In this document: positions 23,147 to 27,664 of the stretch, piece after piece
Numbering within the stretch: position 1 is the stretch's first letter
Layout of the letters: each line of letters opens with the position of its first letter
DNA from: an uncultured Bacteroidales bacterium
GTDB taxonomy: Bacteria; Bacteroidota; Bacteroidia; Bacteroidales; UBA932
Assembly: GCA_946545765.1 (NCBI GenBank)
Contig: CAMNNS010000002.1
Location: 1 to 27,664 of the forward strand
DNA length: 27,664 nt
Direction of reading: 5' to 3'
Position numbers and translations under genes: made by a program
Notes under the pieces: generated by a model
Told to the model about the DNA's origin: nothing
Database searches by the model: none
The model's input: the letters and a program-made list of their open reading frames with translations, nothing else

Positions 23147-23659
23147 ATGAGAAGAGCTGATAGAGAAATGGATGCCGCATTCGCCTTGGAAGTTTTTGAC
23201 AAAGCGCCCTACATAACGGTAAGTTTCACAAGGCCAGATGGTACACCATACGGAGTGCCACTCTCTTTGGCACGCATAGATGAAAAAACATTCTATTTTC
23301 ACTGTGCTACGACGGGAAAAAAGATAGAGTGTATTAAGGCTTGCCCAATCGTAGCACTCTCTGCTGTAACAAGATGCACCCCTACCATCGGCCCAAAAGA
23401 TGGCAGTTTCACCCTCCAGTATAAATCTGCAATGGCTGTGGGAAGAGCAGAGATTGTTATGGAGCAACAGGAGAAGATAGAGGGGTTGAGAGCTATATGC
23501 CAACGCTTTCTACCGCACAATATGAATGCTTTTGATATGGCAATAGCTCGTAGCCTCAGTAGAACAGCAGTAGTGAAAATAACTCTCTCAGAATCTCCTA
23601 CAGGCAAGCGCAAAGAGTACGACCGACAAGGAGAAGAGATGAAATGGGGCAGATGCTAA
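23147..23659 (+). CDS. Pyridoxamine 5'-phosphate oxidase-family flavoprotein, NimA-like
   Basis: A 170-residue split-barrel FMN-binding protein. The frame is open back to 23009, but the family pattern begins at MRRADREMD (23147). Key segments are APYITVSFTRPDGTPYGVPLS (cofactor-binding strands), FYFHCATTGKKIECI, and YKSAMAVGRAEIV, and the C-terminus has ALSRTAVVKITL-type sequence. This is the group that includes Nim nitroimidazole reductases, as well as many chromosomal flavoproteins with no resistance role. Resistance should not be inferred from the family alone. Its richer G+C and placement between a truncated ATPase and a chimeric ORF suggest acquired DNA. Its stop is 7 bases from the convergent ORF's stop. 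Confidence 0.85.
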   Translation: MRRADREMDAAFALEVFDKAPYITVSFTRPDGTPYGVPLSLARIDEKTFYFHCATTGKKIECIKACPIVALSAVTRCTPTIGPKDGSFTLQYKSAMAVGRAEIVMEQQEKIEGLRAICQRFLPHNMNAFDMAIARSLSRTAVVKITLSESPTGKRKEYDRQGEEMKWGRC

Positions 23660-23666
23660 TAGCCTA

Positions 23667-24056
23667 TTAAACAGAAGACTTACAGGCAGATACAAAGGTG
23701 CTAAAGAGGGTGCGGCTGCTTTCATCTGTGCGGAATAGAAACTCCGGATGCCACTGAACAGCCCACACAAACTTTTTGCTCGGCAGACAAATCGCCTCAA
23801 TGAGGTCATCTTCCGATAGAGCCATTGTCTGAAGCTCCGGAGCAAGCTCTTTAATTGCCTGGTGATGAAGGCTGTTAACCTGCAAAGTCTGCCTGCCAAG
23901 TAACTCTTTGAGAGCTCCTTGCAGCTCCACTCTATGCACAGGTTGGCTGTATGGTCTGCCTTGTGAGTGCTCCTTACCATAAAAAGCAGAAATCATTTTC
24001 AGGCACGCCGGACCACAATCTACAGAATCAAATTGTTTATAGTGTGGAAATCCCAT
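23667..24056 (-). pseudogene. Chimeric ORF: peptidase C39 N-terminus joined to a C26 glutamine amidotransferase C-terminus
   Basis: An open frame of 129 residues made of two unrelated fragments. Residues 1-29 (FPHYKQFDSVDCGPACLKMI) are the start of a C39 peptidase domain, as in bacteriocin-exporting ABC transporters, with Q8 and the catalytic C14. Residues about 33-129 are the C-terminal part of a class I glutamine amidotransferase (C26, gamma-glutamyl-GABA hydrolase-like): VNSLHHQAIKELAPELQ and FVWAVQWHPEF carry its histidine and glutamate. The C39 histidine and Asp and the C26 catalytic cysteine are all missing, so neither activity is expected. The second part is visibly richer in G+C than the first. 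The ATG directly abuts the stop of the upstream secreted-protein gene (TAA then ATG), so the C39 start is in its native operon position and the rest of an exporter was replaced. Confidence 0.82.
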
Positions 24057-24845
24057 TTATTTGTAAACATTGATGGATTTCAAGTATTTATATTCCTCTC
24101 TATTAACAAAATCATACTCTATATTGTAATTTTTAATGTAAAGGACTGGTTGATCGGTCATTTTTATCATAGTAGTTATTTCTGATGGAATAAATTCTTT
24201 TTTAGAGTATTTAACTTTGATTGTCGTTTTCAACTTCTCAAACTTCATATTCAAAAAACTCCCATTTTCTGCTACTCTGCTGAATTCAAATACTTTTTTC
24301 TGCAAAGTATCATACTTTACTGATATTACAGAATTGTGTAATTCATCGAAGTAATTAAAATCTTTAGTATATAACGTATATGTGTTAATTTGCCCTTCTG
24401 TCTCCTTGTGAATAAGCAACTTTTGATTAAACTTAGCTTGTTCGTATATTTTTCTGTTACGATTATATAAAAATTCTAAACTCCAACCAGCTAAATAAAT
24501 ATTCCAAGCACTCCAAAATGTTGCTATGGAATCATTTGTCGGCAATAAAGAATAGTAAAAATATTCAGGCAACCGATTCCATGAAACAAAAGTTGTTTTT
24601 CCTTCCAAATTAGAAGCAATTGATTCCCCCTTTCCATCGTAAGCTATTGAATAAAATGTAGTAAATTTGCTATATGAAGTAGCCTTTTTATTATGCTTAA
24701 TTATGTTTTTGTATTCACTTATTATTCTTTTATTTAACCCCTCTATTACAATAGGTTGTAGTGTGTCTGTAATCTCTTGAGCACACAGAGGAATAAGTGT
24801 TCCAATAAGACTTAGTATACTTAAACAAAATAATTTCATAATCAT
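24057..24845 (-). CDS. Secreted protein of unknown function, short paralogue
   Basis: A 262-residue exported protein; the ATG at 24839 (MKLFCLSIL) is an alternative start two codons in. A signal peptide ends near LCAQ (about residues 20-23). After it comes TLQPIVIEG and a body with no domain I can name. Order of features (VIEG near the start, WSAWNIY, RKIYEQAKF, KYDTLQKKVFEF, final EEYKYLKSINVYK) parallels the protein at 25272, which ends KKEYKLLKD, but this one lacks the N-terminal regulatory beta-sandwich. It probably acts in the periplasm or outer envelope. It is followed directly by a C39 exporter fragment. Upstream is an inverted-repeat-bounded segment that could hold its promoter. Confidence 0.7.
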   Translation of the reverse strand: MIMKLFCLSILSLIGTLIPLCAQEITDTLQPIVIEGLNKRIISEYKNIIKHNKKATSYSKFTTFYSIAYDGKGESIASNLEGKTTFVSWNRLPEYFYYSLLPTNDSIATFWSAWNIYLAGWSLEFLYNRNRKIYEQAKFNQKLLIHKETEGQINTYTLYTKDFNYFDELHNSVISVKYDTLQKKVFEFSRVAENGSFLNMKFEKLKTTIKVKYSKKEFIPSEITTMIKMTDQPVLYIKNYNIEYDFVNREEYKYLKSINVYK

Positions 24846-24849
24846 TTAT

Positions 24850-25055
24850 GGTTCAAGATTAGTTAAGTTTATTTTTTCTTAATTCTTTTAACAAAATTAA
24901 GTATAAATTTTGATTCTATGCCGTTGATATGGTTTCTATAGTACCAAAATAATCCTAAAATCCCTCTCAGAAATTTTACTTCTAAAACAATACTTGTTTG
25001 ACATTAAATATCAATTAGTTAAACAAATTTAATAATATTTAACTAATCTTGAACC
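24850..25055. repeat. 206-bp segment bounded by 17-bp perfect inverted repeats (possible invertible promoter)
   Basis: 24850-24866 is the exact reverse complement of 25039-25055 (GGTTCAAGATTAGTTAA). One arm ends 4 bases before the start codon of the secreted-protein gene. Bacteroides phase-variable promoters have this layout: inverted repeats of about 17-25 bp around roughly 170-200 bp just before a surface gene. Two -7-like boxes face the gene in the present orientation (25031-25024 TAAATTTG, 24899-24892 TAATTTTG), but neither has a clear -33 partner. Inside lies another 10-bp inverted repeat (25014-25023 with 25038-25047). No invertase gene is in the window, and a MITE-like element is an alternative. 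Confidence 0.5.
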
Positions 25056-25271
25056 CTTTTAAATATATGTAATAGCACTTTTTGAGAATAGTTGCGGTCG
25101 TTTCTATATCTAAACAAACGCGGATTATCTGCCTTGTTTTACTCTCAAAAATATGTACGTTATTTACATTTTACATATCTATTCTTCATTGGTTTACGAG
25201 ATTATCAAAGACAACAATAATCATTGACTTGAACCATTTATAAAACTCCATAATTTCAAAAAAGGGTTACA
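25056..25271. other. Intergenic region between the two secreted-protein genes
   Basis: No gene seen. The longest minus-strand mini-ORF (about 25249-25184, 21 residues, MEFYKWFKSMIIVVFDNLVNQ minus its last residue) shows no double-glycine leader. CTTGAACCATTTA at 25228 is a partial third copy of the repeat arm. Confidence 0.35.
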
Positions 25272-26261
25272 CTAATCTTTTAAAAGTTTATATTCTTTTT
25301 TTGAGGCTAATTTATAAAAGATATTGTAGGTATGAACAAATATCTTCAATTCTTTGGATTTCATAGATGTCTTTATCTCAGACAAATACATTCTTTTTCC
25401 CTCATATTTAGGAATTATTTCTATAGTATGCTCATCAGACGCTTCTGCTATAATCCCCATTCCTCCTCCCAAAAATTTCCGATAGATTTTCTCTATTCTA
25501 TCCTCATTTGCATTTAACTCCACAACTGTCTGATTTTCCCTATTACTCCCCTCCATTAAACAATAGATTACCCTTCCTTTTTGCGAAATAATTTTACGCA
25601 ATAGTAATTCTCTTTTTTTATGTACTCTCCTCAAATAATCTTTATTGGAAATTCTGTATAATATATTTGATGCATAAAGAATATTAAATGCGTTTTTAGC
25701 CATTACTAAAGAATCTACATCAGGAGAATGAGTAAGCCAATAATCTTTGACATACAACCCATTGATTGGAGGGCGTTTAAACGAAAATTCAATATTTCCG
25801 CTAAAATCCCCTTCTTTCTCCCCTTTATTAAGGAACTCGTAATAAAAATGACAGTGTGCCTTGTATGTATAATATGTTATCTCATATCTGTATCTAAATT
25901 TATCTAAAATTGAAAGATATTCCTCAAGAGTACGACCTCGTTCCGCTTCTACTGTAATCCCTTGCAATACTGCCTCTTCTATATTCAAACAAATGTCTCT
26001 TAAATTACCATTATAAACAACATTATTTGATTTAAAATTCGCATACTCTGCGTAAATGGTGTCACCAATTTTAATTTTGCCAATATCCACTGAATAAAGA
26101 CCAAGAGAGTCGGTTATCCCGATTAGTTTATTGTTGTTGTATATATATGCAAAATTAGCAACCTCCTCTCCTACCTTTACTACAATGTTCAAAGTTTGGG
26201 CAAACACAAAACAAGAAATCGTTGCACAAAAGAACAACACTAATAGTAATCTTCTTCTCAT
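25272..26261 (-). CDS. Secreted protein with carboxypeptidase-D-like regulatory domain
   Basis: A 329-residue exported protein. Residues 1-21 are a signal peptide (MRRRLLLVLFFCATISCFVFAQ). Residues about 23-95 (VVKVGEEVANFAYIYNNNKL, GITDSLGLYSVDIGKIKIGDTIYAEYANF) are a carboxypeptidase-D-like regulatory beta-sandwich, common at the N-terminus of Bacteroidetes outer-membrane proteins. The body up to KKEYKLLKD is uncharacterised and parallels the shorter protein at 24057. No TonB-plug or beta-barrel region is visible. Its start overlaps the WbpE stop (ATGA-type, 26258-26261), so it is translationally coupled to the sugar operon. It most likely lies in the periplasm or at the outer membrane. Confidence 0.72.
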   Translation of the reverse strand: MRRRLLLVLFFCATISCFVFAQTLNIVVKVGEEVANFAYIYNNNKLIGITDSLGLYSVDIGKIKIGDTIYAEYANFKSNNVVYNGNLRDICLNIEEAVLQGITVEAERGRTLEEYLSILDKFRYRYEITYYTYKAHCHFYYEFLNKGEKEGDFSGNIEFSFKRPPINGLYVKDYWLTHSPDVDSLVMAKNAFNILYASNILYRISNKDYLRRVHKKRELLLRKIISQKGRVIYCLMEGSNRENQTVVELNANEDRIEKIYRKFLGGGMGIIAEASDEHTIEIIPKYEGKRMYLSEIKTSMKSKELKIFVHTYNIFYKLASKKEYKLLKD

Positions 26262-27424
26262 ACAACAAATTTTGAAGCAAAACTTTTTATCGCATCTATT
26301 ATGATGTCTTGTGTTTGAGTTGTTAGTTCTGTATGTATCGGGAGAGATAAAACAGAGAATGCAAGTTCTTTAGAAACTTTTAAATCCTCTCCAGCTACAG
26401 CGATTCCTTTAAAAGCATCTTGCTCATTTAGAGGAAGAGGATAATAAATCATACTTGGAATTTCTTGTTTTGCAAGGTGTTCCTTTAACTTATCGCGATA
26501 AGATTTTTTAATTTTTAGTGTATATTGGTGATAAACATGAGTACTGTTTTTATTCTCAAACGGAGTTACTAAAAACTCCCCATTTGGGTCTAACTCTTTT
26601 AGTTTTTGTGTATAATATCGAGCGGCTTCATTTCTTTTTCTGCAATACTCATCTAAATATTTCAACTTAACATTGAGCACTGCGGCTTGAAGTGTATCTA
26701 ACCTTGAATTGCAGCCTATTACTGAGTGATAATATTTGATTTTCTGCCCATGATTTGCTATCATTTTAGCATTAAGTGCAAGATTTGAATCCTTTGTAAT
26801 TATAGCTCCTCCATCTCCAAAACAGCCAAGATTCTTTGATGGAAAAAAAGAGGTACAACCAAAAGATCCCATAGTTCCTGTTTTTACCTTTGTCCCATTT
26901 GAAAAGGTATAATCTGCCCCTATAGCTTGTGCATTATCCTCTATAACAAACAGGTTATGCTCTTTTGCAAATTCCAATATCGGCTCCATATCACAACTTT
27001 GTCCAAAAAGATGAACAGGTATGATAGCTTTTGTCCTGTTTGAAAACCCCCTTTTTATATTATCTATAGTAACATTAAAAGTGTCATAATCTACATCTAC
27101 CATAACAGGCTTTAATCCTAAAAGGGCTATCGCCTCAGCAGAAGCAACATAAGTAAAAGCTGGCACAATCACCTCATCTCCAGCCTTTAATCCAAGAGCC
27201 ATTAAAGATATTTGCAACGCATCTGTCCCATTTCCACAAGGGATAACAAATATTTCAGATTTTGCCCCATTTGATAAATATTTACCCAAATTGTCTGCAA
27301 AACTCTTAACTTGAAGACCGTTAATAAAGGCTGAACTTTCTATCACTTGACTAATGGCAGAATCAACTTCATCTTTAATTTTATGATACTGCTCCACAAG
27401 GTTGACCATTTCTATTTTTTTCAT
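26258..27424 (-). CDS. wbpE: DegT/DnrJ/EryC1/StrS aminotransferase, WbpE-like
   Basis: A 388-residue PLP enzyme from the ATG at 27424 (MKKIEMVNLVEQYHK). The longer open frame to 27556 runs into the upstream gene and is not coding. PLP residues are K197 in FFPSKNLGCFGDGG, D163 and Q166 in VIEDNAQAIGA, and the phosphate-binding CGNGTDALQ loop at 63-71. NHGQKIKYYHSVIGCNSRLDTLQAA and IYYPLPLNEQDAF match the sugar aminotransferases that make the 3-amino group of UDP-2-acetamido-3-amino-uronate. It follows a WbpB-like dehydrogenase by 20 bases and is coupled to the secreted-protein gene by an ATGA overlap. A TATCGCGATA copy lies within it at 26491. Confidence 0.9.
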   Translation of the reverse strand: MKKIEMVNLVEQYHKIKDEVDSAISQVIESSAFINGLQVKSFADNLGKYLSNGAKSEIFVIPCGNGTDALQISLMALGLKAGDEVIVPAFTYVASAEAIALLGLKPVMVDVDYDTFNVTIDNIKRGFSNRTKAIIPVHLFGQSCDMEPILEFAKEHNLFVIEDNAQAIGADYTFSNGTKVKTGTMGSFGCTSFFPSKNLGCFGDGGAIITKDSNLALNAKMIANHGQKIKYYHSVIGCNSRLDTLQAAVLNVKLKYLDEYCRKRNEAARYYTQKLKELDPNGEFLVTPFENKNSTHVYHQYTLKIKKSYRDKLKEHLAKQEIPSMIYYPLPLNEQDAFKGIAVAGEDLKVSKELAFSVLSLPIHTELTTQTQDIIIDAIKSFASKFVV

Positions 27425-27444
27425 CGCGATAATTCTTTTAAATA

Positions 27445-27664
27445 TTATTTCCAACCAAATGGATGAGGTGCGAGTGGCAGTTTCGCAAGAGGGTGATAAT
27501 CTCCTTTCAACCCTATCGGGATAGAATTTCTTATATCTGAAACTATTTGAATACAATTTCTTGCTTCTGATATTCTAAAACCTTCTCCACAAAGAATCTT
27601 TTCATAACTACGGGTATGAAGTTCTGTAAATCCTGCACTAAATTCAAACTCCTCTCCATCTATA
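27445..27664 (-). CDS. Gfo/Idh/MocA oxidoreductase, WbpB/WlbA-like, N-terminus outside window
   Basis: The last 72 codons of a gene that enters from the right, translated by hand: FSAGFTELHTRSYEKILCG, GFRISEARNCIQIVSDIRN and the end GLKGDYHPLAKLPLAPHPFGWK. The pattern FT-x-LHT-x-SY ... GF-x(3)-EA ... IV-x-x-IR ... GDYHP is typical of the C-terminus of WbpB/WlbA, the dehydrogenase that oxidises the 3-hydroxyl of UDP-GlcNAc uronate. The stop is 20 bases before the aminotransferase that uses its product. The NAD-binding domain is not in view, so the call rests on the C-terminal motif and the neighbourhood. Confidence 0.75.
   Translation of the reverse strand, partial: IDGEEFEFSAGFTELHTRSYEKILCGEGFRISEARNCIQIVSDIRNSIPIGLKGDYHPLAKLPLAPHPFGWK

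Noticed and set aside
23147..23659. Nitroimidazole resistance gene
   Set aside because: The family contains many flavoproteins without that role and I cannot assign it to a Nim allele by eye, so I call it NimA-like only.
23588..23980. Minus-strand open frame of 130 codons opposite the NimA-like gene end and the C26 fragment
   Set aside because: It overlaps two better-supported frames, has a low-complexity Leu/Ser/Arg content and no family pattern.
24850..25055. Insertion sequence remnant
   Set aside because: There is no transposase fragment inside and no target-site duplication outside the 17-bp arms.
27425..27556. N-terminal extension of the WbpE-like frame
   Set aside because: This stretch is the C-terminus of the WbpB-like gene in another frame; MKKIEM at 27424 is the family start.

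Overview
The window is AT-rich chromosomal DNA from a member of the Bacteroidetes, most likely order Bacteroidales. Supporting this are the Bacteroidetes-type promoters (TTTG, 20-base spacer, TAnnTTTG), the few strong Shine-Dalgarno sequences, a Cbp1-like coiled-coil lipoprotein, outer-envelope proteins with a carboxypeptidase-D-like regulatory domain, the MEP isoprenoid genes ispE and ispF, and tRNAs without an encoded CCA. No rRNA, CRISPR array, complete insertion sequence or phage structural gene is visible.

Layout. 1-2260: a SIMPL-domain protein (partial, minus) and enolase with its terminator. 2290-7880: an accessory island with a deoxyribosyltransferase-like protein, a GIY-YIG nuclease split by a -1 frameshift on A_AAA_AAG, a DUF4177-like protein, an archaeal-type ATPase, a PD-(D/E)XK nuclease, a remnant of a DnaQ-like exonuclease and a DUF4143-type ATPase. 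8270-15490: core genes cysS, ssb, a zinc-finger protein, a coiled-coil lipoprotein, an M3 oligopeptidase and the umuDC error-prone polymerase operon. 15530-17760: tRNA-Met, tRNA-Gln, a decayed second copy of ispF, another ATPase and intact ispF. 18089-22179: rbfA with a LolC/E-like permease, then the minus-strand operon PHP phosphatase, WbpD-like acetyltransferase, ispE. 22400-25270: a second accessory island with a truncated ATPase, a NimA-like flavoprotein, a chimeric C39/C26 peptidase ORF and a secreted protein behind a 206-bp segment bounded by 17-bp inverted repeats. 25272-27664: a second secreted protein, a WbpE-like aminotransferase and the end of a WbpB-like dehydrogenase.

How it fits together. 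The WbpB-, WbpE- and WbpD-like enzymes are consecutive steps in making UDP-2,3-diacetamido-2,3-dideoxyuronic acid for surface polysaccharide, but WbpD now lies about 5 kb from the other two, with accessory genes between. Four ATPase genes of the AAA/DUF234/DUF4143 type (one truncated) sit in the accessory stretches, three of them beside broken or duplicated genes. Three have a textbook promoter with a palindrome or direct repeat at or next to the predicted transcription start. The most novel signals are the over-represented palindrome TATCGCGATA (5 exact copies, 2 one-base variants), the possible invertible promoter at 24850-25055, the ATPase bounded by intact and remnant ispF copies, and the frameshifted GIY-YIG gene.
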